Positions 55,716-63,873 of a DNA stretch of 64,000 nucleotides are shown piece after piece. Where the stretch lies: contig NZ_VORW01000008.1 of NCBI RefSeq assembly GCF_007997215.1, positions 102,021 to 166,020 of the forward strand. Reading direction: 5' to 3'. The DNA comes from Algoriphagus aquimarinus (GTDB lineage Bacteria > Bacteroidota > Bacteroidia > Cytophagales > Cyclobacteriaceae). The position numbers were made by a program, and so were the translations under genes. Every line of letters begins with the position of its first letter. Within the stretch, counting starts at the first letter, position 1. Below the pieces are notes generated by a model. The model saw nothing but the letters and a program-made list of their open reading frames with translations, did not search any database and was not told the DNA's origin.

Positions 55716-55812
55716 ATGTAAAAGGCTGAAAGCCTAACATAAAACAGCCCAGCCTGCAGGGCTGGGCATAAATGGCTATTTAGATTCAAGAGCTCTTTAA
55801 GAGCTTAATAGA
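55716..55812. repeat. Repeat family 2, copy B
   Basis: AAAGGCTGAAAGCCTAA, then GCCCAGCCTGCAGGGCTGGGC, then AGAGCTCTTTAAGAGCTTAAT: three short dyads in the same order as at 36429-36520. Confidence 0.7.
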
Positions 55813-55825
55813 AACGATTCTATAA

Positions 55826-56830
55826 TTATTGAGCAGGAAAATATTCAGGAATAAGCCTTTTGATTTTATCCAAGGTTTCAGGCATGGAGAGCGCACTCAT
55901 TCCCCCAGAGGCATTGGCATGTCCACCTCCATCAAAGTGGGCAGCAGCCAAACCATTTACTGGATTCTCTTTGCCTTTTGAGCGGAAGGAAATCTTGATG
56001 ATGCCATCCCGTTCTGAAAAGACCATTGCCGCTTTCATCCCTTTGATAGACAAAGCAAGGTTGGCTAGACTATCTGTATCTCCTTTTTGGTAGTGATATT
56101 TTTCCAACTCTTCCTTAGTCAAAGAAATGATAGCCACCGAGTTTTCTTCCATGATTTCCATTTTCTGGCTCATCGCAAATCCCTGTAGACGAAGACGAGA
56201 TGCAGTATTCGTGTCATTCAGCAATTCATGGATCAGGTGATGTTTTACTCCAGCTGCAAGCAATTTAGCTAGTACTTCATGTGTTCTTGGCTTGACGGAA
56301 TTGAATCGAAAGCTTCCTGTATCAGTTAGAATTCCCAGATATAAGGGAGTTCCGATTTCTTCATCCAGTAAAGTACTGTTGCCAGATTGCTCTATTAATT
56401 CTACGATCAACTCAGCCGTAGATGATGCGGAGGTTTCGGATACTGTAATTGAAGCGAAGTCCTGCGGATCTAGATGATGATCGATCATGATTTTGGTACA
56501 GGTCGCTGATTCCAGCAAGGGCTGCATTCCTTTTCCTACACGGTCTGTTGCATTATAGTCCAGGCAAAAGATCAGATCCGCTTCTTGAAATGCTGCCGTT
56601 ACCTTCTCAGGTTCCTGATCCATCACGGTGATGGACGAGAGTTCAAGGAAATCCAAAAAATCTGGAGCTTTGTCAGGATGACAGATGATAGCCTTTTTGC
56701 CAAGCTTTTCTATAAAATGCAAAAGACCCAAAGAAGAGCCTACAGAGTCACCATCGGCAGATTTGTGGGCAGTAATAAGGATGTTTGATGCTGCTAGAAT
56801 TTTAGCTTCTATTTGTTTGTAAATATTCAT
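55826..56830 (-). CDS. DHH family phosphoesterase, NrnA-like
   Basis: About 334 residues from ATG 56830 (MNIYKQIEAKI); a longer reading from 56923 adds 31 residues without homology. DHH motifs: AHKSADGDSVGSS, CLDYNATDR, IDHHLDP, LTDTGSFRF, and the C-terminal DHHA1 loop DGGGHANASGG. The enzyme is expected to degrade nano-RNA to mononucleotides and dephosphorylate pAp, using manganese. Single cytosolic gene. Confidence 0.88.
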   Translation of the reverse strand: MNIYKQIEAKILAASNILITAHKSADGDSVGSSLGLLHFIEKLGKKAIICHPDKAPDFLDFLELSSITVMDQEPEKVTAAFQEADLIFCLDYNATDRVGKGMQPLLESATCTKIMIDHHLDPQDFASITVSETSASSTAELIVELIEQSGNSTLLDEEIGTPLYLGILTDTGSFRFNSVKPRTHEVLAKLLAAGVKHHLIHELLNDTNTASRLRLQGFAMSQKMEIMEENSVAIISLTKEELEKYHYQKGDTDSLANLALSIKGMKAAMVFSERDGIIKISFRSKGKENPVNGLAAAHFDGGGHANASGGMSALSMPETLDKIKRLIPEYFPAQ

Positions 56831-57052
56831 GAAAGGGAATTGTACAGGGGAATTGAGCTTTAATATTGAAGAACGAAGAGGGTGAGGTTCTTCTGAAGAC
56901 AAAGGAACAAAAGTGAAGAGCAAAAATGAGGGGATTGGAACATTAATTACAATTCATAAGCTATAAAGTCTAGATCTCAGTTGATTTGAAAAAAGATGTC
57001 TTGTTCATTTAGGTTTGCGTTGGTTTATTTTCTTTGGTAATTCTTGAGATTT

Positions 57053-58579
57053 TTACTCTCTTAGCTCAGACCTTTTCTCTTCAATTTCAGCCGCTAAAAT
57101 TGCGTTAATATCAGTTTTGGTGCCTAGAAGTAGCTGAATAATTGTACCGAATTCCCTAGCATTGGGATCGGTGATGGTTCCTATTTCTTCTGACTTTTCG
57201 AAAAATGAGATTTCTCTTTCGCTGACCCCGTCTTCCACTTCTCTTACCAAAATCACATTCTTGATTTCCTTGCTAAGATCTATCCAATTGACATAGTCGG
57301 CATTCAAAGTGACAGCCTGCAAGCCTTTGTTTTTTGTATAAAAGTTAATCGCCCCAGCCTGTCCATAATTATCACAGATGATCACCGTGTATTCGTCTGA
57401 AGGAGCTTTAGCATAGGCAATATCAACTTTCTCAGCGAGTTCTTTCCAGCCTAGCATATCTGCGAAATCCTGTGGCAAATCGTGGATTTCACCATCTTCC
57501 CAGCGGTTCTCCATTAGATCAGGATGCCGAGATTGGACTCCCTTGAGGTATTCTGGATTTCCGATAGGATATGAAATTGGAGCAGCGAGGATAAAAAGTC
57601 CTATCGGAATAATCATTGCAACTGGCTTCAAGTAGTTACCCCAGCTTTTGCGCAGCAAGTATGAAAGATACATCGCTCCAAATGCAAAGTGAATAGGGTA
57701 GAGGCCGATCGCATAGTAGCCTTTTGCTCGGAAGTAGGTGAAGATCGCTAATGTGAAAATCGTAGCCCAAAAGAAAACTTGGTACTTGCGAAAAGGAGAG
57801 TAAGTGAAATAGGAAATCAGCGCCAAAAGGAGAATGAAAATTGATCCGAAAAAGAAGAAAAACTGATCATTCAGAAAATCAAATCGGTTTACATTCACCA
57901 ACTGATATTGACTCAGCATTCGCATGTGCCAGAGCACAGGGAAATCATTTTGTACTTGCCAGATAAGGTTTGGTAAAGCAATCAAAAAGGCTAGTCCAAA
58001 GGCAGCATATAAATGTGGATTTTTGAAAATCTTCCGCTCTGAAGTCAACAGTAAAGCTGGTATCAATCCTAGTACTTGAAATGCGATGTTGTACTTGTTT
58101 AGAAAGCCAAAACCTATTCCGATTCCCAGCCAGTAAAGCCATTTGTTTTTACCAGACCGGATGAAGCAGAGCAATGCGAAGTACACAAAAGTCCATGCTA
58201 GAATGTCAAAGGAATTGGGCTGGAATAAGATATTCAGCCGAGCCAAAGAAGAAAATATCAGACAAATTGCTGCCAAAGATTGAGCATATAAATTCCCGCC
58301 TAGTCTTTCTATGGCCTTCCAAACCAGTAAAATAGTCAGTGCTCCAAAGAGTGCAGGAAAGAACTTGACCCAGAATTCAGTATTTCCAAAAAGATATATC
58401 AGGTAAGAAAACCAGGAAGTCACAGGAGGAACCGAGATATATCCCCAAGCCAAATGATGCGCTTGGTCTAGATGCAGGTATTCGTCCCGATGTAGGTCGT
58501 AACCCGAATCTGTCAGGAGATATTGAAGGATAAACTTGATGAGTATAAAACCCATCAAATATCCCGTGTTTTTGGTCAT
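57053..58579 (-). CDS. Glycosyltransferase family 39 (ArnT/PMT-like)
   Basis: About 508 residues, starting at ATG 58579 (a GTG at 58591 is also possible). Multi-pass inner-membrane transferase. The acidic loop DLHRDEYLHLDQAHHLAWGYISVPP near residue 30 is the GT-C catalytic loop using a polyprenyl-phosphate sugar. About ten further membrane helices follow, and a soluble C-terminal third. It is directly downstream of the histidine kinase gene (12-bp gap), so it shares the transcript. Acceptor unknown. Confidence 0.83.
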   Translation of the reverse strand: MTKNTGYLMGFILIKFILQYLLTDSGYDLHRDEYLHLDQAHHLAWGYISVPPVTSWFSYLIYLFGNTEFWVKFFPALFGALTILLVWKAIERLGGNLYAQSLAAICLIFSSLARLNILFQPNSFDILAWTFVYFALLCFIRSGKNKWLYWLGIGIGFGFLNKYNIAFQVLGLIPALLLTSERKIFKNPHLYAAFGLAFLIALPNLIWQVQNDFPVLWHMRMLSQYQLVNVNRFDFLNDQFFFFFGSIFILLLALISYFTYSPFRKYQVFFWATIFTLAIFTYFRAKGYYAIGLYPIHFAFGAMYLSYLLRKSWGNYLKPVAMIIPIGLFILAAPISYPIGNPEYLKGVQSRHPDLMENRWEDGEIHDLPQDFADMLGWKELAEKVDIAYAKAPSDEYTVIICDNYGQAGAINFYTKNKGLQAVTLNADYVNWIDLSKEIKNVILVREVEDGVSEREISFFEKSEEIGTITDPNAREFGTIIQLLLGTKTDINAILAAEIEEKRSELRE

Positions 58580-58591
58580 GACCTTCAACAC

Positions 58592-59935
58592 TTACCCGTT
58601 AAAAATCAGCTTAAACGTAGTGCCTTCACCTTGAATAGAGCGAACCTGTATATTGCCTTTGTGGCGACGCATAATCTGCTTAGAAAGACTCAAGCCGATA
58701 CCAGAACCTTTAGATTTGGTGGTGAAGAATGGGATGAAAATCTTTGAGAGTGCTTCCTCCTCGATTCCTTTTCCAGTATCTGCCACTTCCAAAATGATTT
58801 TTCCCGCTTCATCTATAAATGCCCGTAGAATGATGCGTTTCACTTCAGAATCTTCCACCGCCTGAATTGCATTTTGGGCGAGATTGATCATGACTTGCTC
58901 TATCTGAGTTTGATCTCCAAATAAGATTAACTCTTTTGGATTGATCTCTTTAATCAATTCAATCTGATAAGTGTCTAATTGGTTTTGTAATAAAACTTCC
59001 AGCTGATGGAAAAGCTTTGCGATAGCAATACTGCTGAACTTAGGTGCTGGAATATGTGCCAAACTTCTGAAGTCAGACACGAAGCTGATCAGACCTTGAC
59101 TACGCTTTTCAATCGTGCTAATTCCCATCAGATAGTCTTCCATTTCCGAAGGAGTGATTTGCTCTACGTTGTCTATTTTGCTTTCCATTTCTCCTTGGAT
59201 CGTTCCTGCCAGTGAAGAAATAGGAGCGATGGAGTTCATGATCTCATGAGTCAGGATTTTGACTAGGTTTTGCCAAGCTTCCATTTCCTTTTCCTCCAGT
59301 TCTGACTGAATATTCTGAAGGGAAACCAGCTTAAACTTTTCCCCGCGCATCAGTAATTCAATCACATACACTGAAATCTGCATGATCCCGTCAGGATGCG
59401 CAATCTTGATCAACTCAGATCCACCAGTTCGCAGGTTGTTGATCGCTAGGTGCAACTCCTTATTAATGCCTTCAATTTCTCCGATGTTTTTCAACTCTTC
59501 CACATCAAGTATCCTCTTTGCAGCCGTATTTGCGATCTGAATCCCGCCATTTTCACCAAAAGTGATCAGACCTATACTTAGGTGTTTGAACACTGAGCGG
59601 AAGTACTGATAATTCGCTTCTTTCTCAGCTTGATCCTCTTTCAGTTTTGCGAGAATCGCATTGAATTCTATATGAAGATCATCTGTTTCCGTACCATCAA
59701 ATTTGACAGGGTAGAGTTGGGAGTATTTGTCCTGCTTAATGTTATCCAGAAAAATGCGCACCTTATTAAATGAGCCTTCGGAATAACGAAGCAAATAGAT
59801 AATCTGAAATACAACTAAAATGAGAAAAAGAGAGATCATAAAGACTCCCCAACTATCAATAATAGCGTAGGCAAGAAGAAAGAGAGAGGCAGCTAAAAAG
59901 GCGATTCTCCCAAGTAAGCCAACTTTATAGTCCAT
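58592..59935 (-). CDS. Sensor histidine kinase, NtrY-like
   Basis: A 447-residue kinase. Two membrane helices (residues 8-28 and 30-50) are followed by a HAMP-like segment, a PAS domain near residues 110-210, the phosphoacceptor His230 in ILTHEIMNSIAPISS, N-box MINLAQNAIQA and G-boxes VADTGKGI, KGSGIGLSLSKQI. It has almost no periplasmic domain, so it senses a membrane or cytosolic signal. It overlaps the response regulator gene by 11 bp. Confidence 0.9.
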   Translation of the reverse strand: MDYKVGLLGRIAFLAASLFLLAYAIIDSWGVFMISLFLILVVFQIIYLLRYSEGSFNKVRIFLDNIKQDKYSQLYPVKFDGTETDDLHIEFNAILAKLKEDQAEKEANYQYFRSVFKHLSIGLITFGENGGIQIANTAAKRILDVEELKNIGEIEGINKELHLAINNLRTGGSELIKIAHPDGIMQISVYVIELLMRGEKFKLVSLQNIQSELEEKEMEAWQNLVKILTHEIMNSIAPISSLAGTIQGEMESKIDNVEQITPSEMEDYLMGISTIEKRSQGLISFVSDFRSLAHIPAPKFSSIAIAKLFHQLEVLLQNQLDTYQIELIKEINPKELILFGDQTQIEQVMINLAQNAIQAVEDSEVKRIILRAFIDEAGKIILEVADTGKGIEEEALSKIFIPFFTTKSKGSGIGLSLSKQIMRRHKGNIQVRSIQGEGTTFKLIFNG

Positions 59936-61307
59936 ATTTTTCCAGCCTTCTGTACAAGGAAGCTCTGGTCAGGCCTAGCTCCTTAGCTGCTTTTGAGATG
60001 TTTCCTCCGTTTTTATCAATTGCTCTCTGAATAGTCGTGCGCTCCATGTCGTCTAGATTGAGCGTTACTGCTGTGGGAGCTTTGTCAGAAGCTGGTTTCG
60101 CCGATAAGAAGAAGAAATCTCTGGAGTCCAGTTCATCACCTTCGGCCATAATGATAGCTCGCTCGATAGCATGCTGAAGCTCACGGATGTTTCCAGGCCA
60201 GCTATACCGCTGTAATAGTTCCATTCCCGCAGCTGTGAAGCCATTGAAGGTTTTTCGGTATTTCTGACTGTAGCTTTTTAGGAAGTGATTAGCCAAGGTT
60301 GGGATGTCATCCTGTCTCTCACGTAGTGGAGGAAGGAAAATCTCAACTGTATTGATTCTATAGAGTAGATCTTGTCGGAAGGTATTATCAGCTATGCTCT
60401 CGTGTAGCGGCATATTAGTAGCGCAGATCAAGCGAATATCCACCGGAATGGCTTTGTTGGTACCTATTCTGGTAACTTCTCTTCTTTGAAGAACAGTTAG
60501 AAGTTTGGACTGTAATGGAAGGGAAAGATTTCCGATTTCATCCAAAAACAAAGAGCCATTATCCGCTATTTCAAACCTACCAGCTCGATCATCTTTAGCA
60601 TCGGTGAATGCACCTCTTTTGTGTCCGAAAAGCTCAGATTCGAATAAGGATTCTGTAATAGACCCCATATCTACACCTACAAAAATATCATCTTTTCGAA
60701 GTGAGCGATCATGAATGGCACGAGCGATAAGTTCCTTGCCAGTTCCATTTTCGCCTAGTATCAACACGTTTGCATCGGTCTGAGCTACTTTATCGATGAT
60801 TGAGAAGATGTTTTTCATGGAAGCAGATTGTCCGATAATATCGGTGTACGGCTTCTTCATGTCGGTCTGCATCTGCTTTTGCTTCTTTTGAAGCTTATCG
60901 ACTTCATTGTAGCTTTCCTTGAGTTTGATAGCCGCGGAAAGTGTAGCTATCAATTTCTCATTTTGCCAAGGCTTCAGGATAAAATCAGTCGCACCTTCTT
61001 TCAATGCTTGCACAGCCATTTCCACGTCGCCGAATGCCGTGATCAGGATTACCACCGCCTTTGGGTCTATCTCTTTGATTTGCTTCAGCCAGTGAAAACC
61101 TTCCTTGCCTGAAGTGGTATCCTCCCGGAAATTCATGTCAAGAAGGATCACATCGTAATTATTGTTATTTACAAGAAAAGGGATTCGTCGAGGATCCTTT
61201 TCTATCATGACTTCTTTCGCGTGCTTTTTGAGAAGCATTTTGGCGGCAAAGAGTAAGTCTTCATTATCATCGATGATAAGAATCTTGCCTAAATCTTGAG
61301 TTTCCAT
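59925..61307 (-). CDS. Sigma-54-dependent response regulator, NtrC-like
   Basis: A 460-residue activator. The receiver has Asp13/Asp14 and phosphoacceptor Asp57 (ILLDMNF). The AAA+ domain has Walker A GENGTGKE at residues 185-192, the sigma-54 contact loop GAFTDA at 232-237 in place of GAFTGA, and Walker B LFLDEIGNL. A Fis-type HTH (GGNISKAAKELGLTRASLYRRL) ends the protein. The upstream DNA contains GTCCGACTGTCCG and TGGCAT words like those before the FtsX permeases, so self-control and permease control are possible (inference). Confidence 0.92.
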   Translation of the reverse strand: METQDLGKILIIDDNEDLLFAAKMLLKKHAKEVMIEKDPRRIPFLVNNNNYDVILLDMNFREDTTSGKEGFHWLKQIKEIDPKAVVILITAFGDVEMAVQALKEGATDFILKPWQNEKLIATLSAAIKLKESYNEVDKLQKKQKQMQTDMKKPYTDIIGQSASMKNIFSIIDKVAQTDANVLILGENGTGKELIARAIHDRSLRKDDIFVGVDMGSITESLFESELFGHKRGAFTDAKDDRAGRFEIADNGSLFLDEIGNLSLPLQSKLLTVLQRREVTRIGTNKAIPVDIRLICATNMPLHESIADNTFRQDLLYRINTVEIFLPPLRERQDDIPTLANHFLKSYSQKYRKTFNGFTAAGMELLQRYSWPGNIRELQHAIERAIIMAEGDELDSRDFFFLSAKPASDKAPTAVTLNLDDMERTTIQRAIDKNGGNISKAAKELGLTRASLYRRLEKYGL

Positions 61308-61417
61308 GGTGAATTGTTTGGTGTTCTTAAGGGGAAAATGATGCCAACCCTAATATAAGCCCATAAACTGGGTTTTTGAGATAAAAGTGTCCACTATTGT
61401 ACGATTTCACGCTAAAA

Positions 61418-61432
61418 TCGGACAGTCGGACG
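61418..61432. promoter_or_regulatory. TCGGACAGTCGGACG words upstream of the NtrC-like gene
   Basis: Two CGGAC words in direct repeat, plus ACTATTGTACG nearby. It lies about 72 bp from TGGCAT (minus strand, 61341-61346). It is similar but not identical in layout to the elements before the permeases at 13359 and 25279, and also just upstream of the FKBP promoter. Confidence 0.35.
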
Positions 61433-61458
61433 GGGTTTTCTACCCTAATAGATTTTTG

Positions 61459-61466
61459 TACCTTTG
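61459..61466 (+). promoter_or_regulatory. -7 box of the FKBP gene
   Basis: TACCTTTG is a perfect TAnnTTTG match, 22 bp before the start codon, leaving a leader of about 15-20 nt. A TTG at the -33 position is not obvious. Confidence 0.55.
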
Positions 61467-61488
61467 TACTTTACTAAAACAAAAGACT

Positions 61489-61914
61489 ATGCAAGCTAAA
61501 AAAGGAGATGCAGTTCAAGTGCATTATACCGGTAAATTAGAAGATGGAAGCGTATTTGATACTTCAGCAAATCGCGAACCGCTAGGATTTACCTTAGGCG
61601 ACGGAAATATGATCAAGGGCTTCGATACAGCTGTTGATGGCATGACATTGGGTGACAAGGTCACCGTGACTATCCCTGCTGCTGAAGCATACGGAGAGCG
61701 AAGAGATGACATGATGATTGAAGTGCCAAAGGCGCAAGTACCTGCGGACATCAAACCTGAAGTTGGACTTGATCTGATGCTTCAAGGTGGAAATGGTCAG
61801 CCAATGCCTGTAAAGGTGGTAGCCATTGACGATGAGAAAGTCACACTTGATGCGAATCATCAGTTGGCTGGAAAAGATTTGATCTTCGACATTGAATTGG
61901 TGAAAGTCAATTAA
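61489..61914 (+). CDS. FKBP-type peptidyl-prolyl isomerase, SlyD-like
   Basis: A 141-residue cytosolic isomerase and chaperone. ATG 61489 is chosen because the FKBP core VQVHYTGKLEDGSVFDTSANREPLGFTLGDGNMIKGFD starts just after it; the upstream reading frame to 61387 is non-coding. The insert-in-flap region AEAYGERRDDMMIEVPKAQVP and the closing LDANHQLAGKDLIFDIELVKV are typical of SlyD. It lacks the His-rich tail of E. coli SlyD. It is divergent from the response regulator. Confidence 0.9.
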   Translation: MQAKKGDAVQVHYTGKLEDGSVFDTSANREPLGFTLGDGNMIKGFDTAVDGMTLGDKVTVTIPAAEAYGERRDDMMIEVPKAQVPADIKPEVGLDLMLQGGNGQPMPVKVVAIDDEKVTLDANHQLAGKDLIFDIELVKVN

Positions 61915-61938
61915 TCAAACTGACTAAAATAGAATTCT

Positions 61939-61973
61939 AAAAGGCTATTTCAGAGATGAAATGGCCTTTTTTA
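61939..61973 (+). terminator. Rho-independent terminator after the FKBP gene
   Basis: AAAAGGCTATTTCA and TGAAATGGCCTTTT form a 14-bp stem with one G-T pair and a 4-nt loop, followed by TTTA. It lies 24 bp after the FKBP gene. Confidence 0.85.
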
Positions 61974-61978
61974 TTGTA

Positions 61979-62040
61979 CTAAGGAGAGCGCGGAGGATTG
62001 CGCAGAGGAGTACGGTTGTGCCTCTTCTTCAGAAGCCGCA
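61979..62040. repeat. Repeat family 1, copy C (diverged)
   Basis: CTAAGGAGAGCGCGGAGG, GCGCAGAGGAGTACGG and CTCTTCTTCAGAAGCCG follow the same order as at 35895 and 55554 with more changes. Confidence 0.55.
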
Positions 62041-62200
62041 TAACCAAATGCAAAAGCCTGACGACTTCCTTGGAAAACCTTTATCAGGAGTTTCAAGCTT
62101 TTAAAGGTGAAGTGCTTAATCTAGAACCTTGACATAACAGGTGTTGAAATGGCGAGTTCTGAATATTGTATAAAGAAGGATTAAATCTCAGTTTTGAGAC

Positions 62201-63031
62201 TCACTTCAAAGACTTCAACCAATCCGGAGTAATGTACATACTCACTTTATCCTTGGAGACAATGGCAAGCCTTTCTTGTCCGATTTGAATGTAAGAGGCT
62301 TCTGAATTGTCCAGCTGTGCGAGAGTGACTATTTCATTGCTTGAAAGAGATATTGCCATTAGATTTTCCCCTTCTATCCAAAGCAGGTGTTCCTTGTAAT
62401 AGCACAATTTATTGATTCCTGTCACCGCTACTTTTCGCATCAGATTACCTTGATTGTCAAAAATGAAAATGCCTGTATCGGGCACATTCATAAATAGGCG
62501 GTTTTTGAATTCTCGGATTTCTGAGACGTTTAGATCTTCGGATTCTAAAATCAAATTGAGAGGTTGAGATTGAATAATCAGATTTCTTAGATAATCCAAT
62601 GATTTCAGGTTCAGGTCAGATTCATCCCAAACCCAGATTACATTATTGTTCCCCAGCGTCGCAGCTTTGGCCAAGTTGATTTCTGCAAGTGAAAAACCTT
62701 TTTCTGCCAAAGGATTAAGAAACCTATCCAAAATTCTATATTCTTGGAGATCTGCTGAAAAGCTAAAAATATTCACTGTCCAGCCAGCTTCTAGTTGATT
62801 CAATCTTCCTTGACGGGCAGGAGAAAATAAGTTGAGCTGCTTTCCTTCTTGGCTGTAAAGATATATATCACCAGAAGTATTGCTGGCGAATAATTGATCC
62901 TTTGTGTCGAAAGAAATCAGATCAAGATTTTCAAGTGATATTTCGGCAAGAGGAGTACCAAGCTTCGACGGCACTTGTGCAGAAGCTACAAGTGGCAAAA
63001 GCAAATAAATAAGTAGCCCTAGCGATCTCAT
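62201..63031 (-). CDS. Predicted secreted beta-propeller-like protein, unknown function
   Basis: A 276-residue exported protein with signal peptide MRSLGLLIYLLLPLVASAQ. The rest is predicted beta-rich with blade-like units such as LDLISFDTKDQLFASNTSGDIYLYSQEGKQL, IFIFDNQGNLMRKVAVTG and LLWIEGENLMAISLSSNEIVTLAQL. No family was recognised. It overlaps the LpxH-like gene by 4 bp, downstream on the same strand, so the two form an operon. Confidence 0.65.
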   Translation of the reverse strand: MRSLGLLIYLLLPLVASAQVPSKLGTPLAEISLENLDLISFDTKDQLFASNTSGDIYLYSQEGKQLNLFSPARQGRLNQLEAGWTVNIFSFSADLQEYRILDRFLNPLAEKGFSLAEINLAKAATLGNNNVIWVWDESDLNLKSLDYLRNLIIQSQPLNLILESEDLNVSEIREFKNRLFMNVPDTGIFIFDNQGNLMRKVAVTGINKLCYYKEHLLWIEGENLMAISLSSNEIVTLAQLDNSEASYIQIGQERLAIVSKDKVSMYITPDWLKSLK

Positions 63032-63810
63032 CCTTTGAAGGTAATGAGCTTTGTTCCTTGAGCGTCAAATACAAGGTAGGTGTTTTGAGTTACCCACTCT
63101 CCAAGGTTGTAATAGGTAGAGTTTGATCCAACTTCTAGTTCCAGTGGCAAGTGTCTATGCCCAAAAATATACAAGTCATGATGGTCCTTTTGCTCCAATT
63201 CCTTGCAGTAAGTCCAAAGCCATTCGTCCTCATCAAGGAAGCGACTTTCATCTTTTTCGATATTGGTAATGCGGCTATGACCCGACCATGCCTTGGCAAG
63301 TTTCATTCCTAGATCGGGGTGAATCCAGCGGAAAAGCCATTTTGCCAAAGGATTTGTAAATACTTTTTTAAGAAATTTGTAGGAATTATCTCCTGGACCA
63401 AGACCGTCACCGTGTCCGACTAAGATAGATTTTCCTTCTACTTTCAGCTCGATCGGATGCGTGTAGACGGGGATTCCAAGCTCTAAAGTGAAGTAGTCCT
63501 TCATCCATAAATCATGATTTCCTGTGAAAAAAAATATAGGTATTCCACGATCTCTGAGTTGACTTATTTTTGAAATAAATGGAATGAAACCCTTTGGAAT
63601 CACCTGCCCATACTCAAACCAAAAGTCGAAAATATCACCAACTAAAAAGATGGCAGCAGCATCATCTACAATTGAATCCAGCCAACGGATTATTCTTCTT
63701 TCACGGACCTTACTTTCGACGTCATTCGGCGCTCCAAGATGAAAGTCAGATGCGAAAAAGATTTTTTTTCCATTCAGCGGAAAATCCAACGGGGTTGATT
63801 GCATGGCCAA
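63028..63810 (-). CDS. UDP-2,3-diacylglucosamine diphosphatase (LpxH-like)
   Basis: A 260-residue calcineurin-like phosphoesterase. Metal-site motifs: FASDFHLGAPN near residue 19, GDIFDFWFEYG near 58, TGNHDLWMK near 97, VGHGDGLGPGD near 132 and FGHRHLPL near 217. The family cleaves UDP-diacylglucosamine to lipid X in lipid A synthesis at the inner membrane. LpxH-like copies exist in Bacteroidota, so the role is likely but not certain. Confidence 0.85.
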   Translation of the reverse strand: MAMQSTPLDFPLNGKKIFFASDFHLGAPNDVESKVRERRIIRWLDSIVDDAAAIFLVGDIFDFWFEYGQVIPKGFIPFISKISQLRDRGIPIFFFTGNHDLWMKDYFTLELGIPVYTHPIELKVEGKSILVGHGDGLGPGDNSYKFLKKVFTNPLAKWLFRWIHPDLGMKLAKAWSGHSRITNIEKDESRFLDEDEWLWTYCKELEQKDHHDLYIFGHRHLPLELEVGSNSTYYNLGEWVTQNTYLVFDAQGTKLITFKG

Positions 63811-63835
63811 AGATAAACGTGCGGATACTAAAACA

Positions 63836-63863
63836 AAAAAGCCCCGAGCTAGTCGGGGCTTTT
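63836..63863 (-). terminator. Rho-independent, bidirectional-looking terminator
   Basis: AAAAGCCCCGA and TCGGGGCTTTT form an 11-bp stem with a 5-nt loop. It lies upstream of the LpxH-like gene, so it most likely ends a minus-strand gene that lies beyond the IS element to the right. Confidence 0.75.
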
Positions 63864-63873
63864 ATTATAAAAT

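Larger units (their letters stand above)
55487..55825. repeat. Intergenic region with terminator and two repeat families
   Basis: It holds the terminator of the lipoprotein gene (55513-55550), copy B of repeat family 1 (55554-55632) and copy B of repeat family 2 (55716-55812). No gene is seen. Confidence 0.6.
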
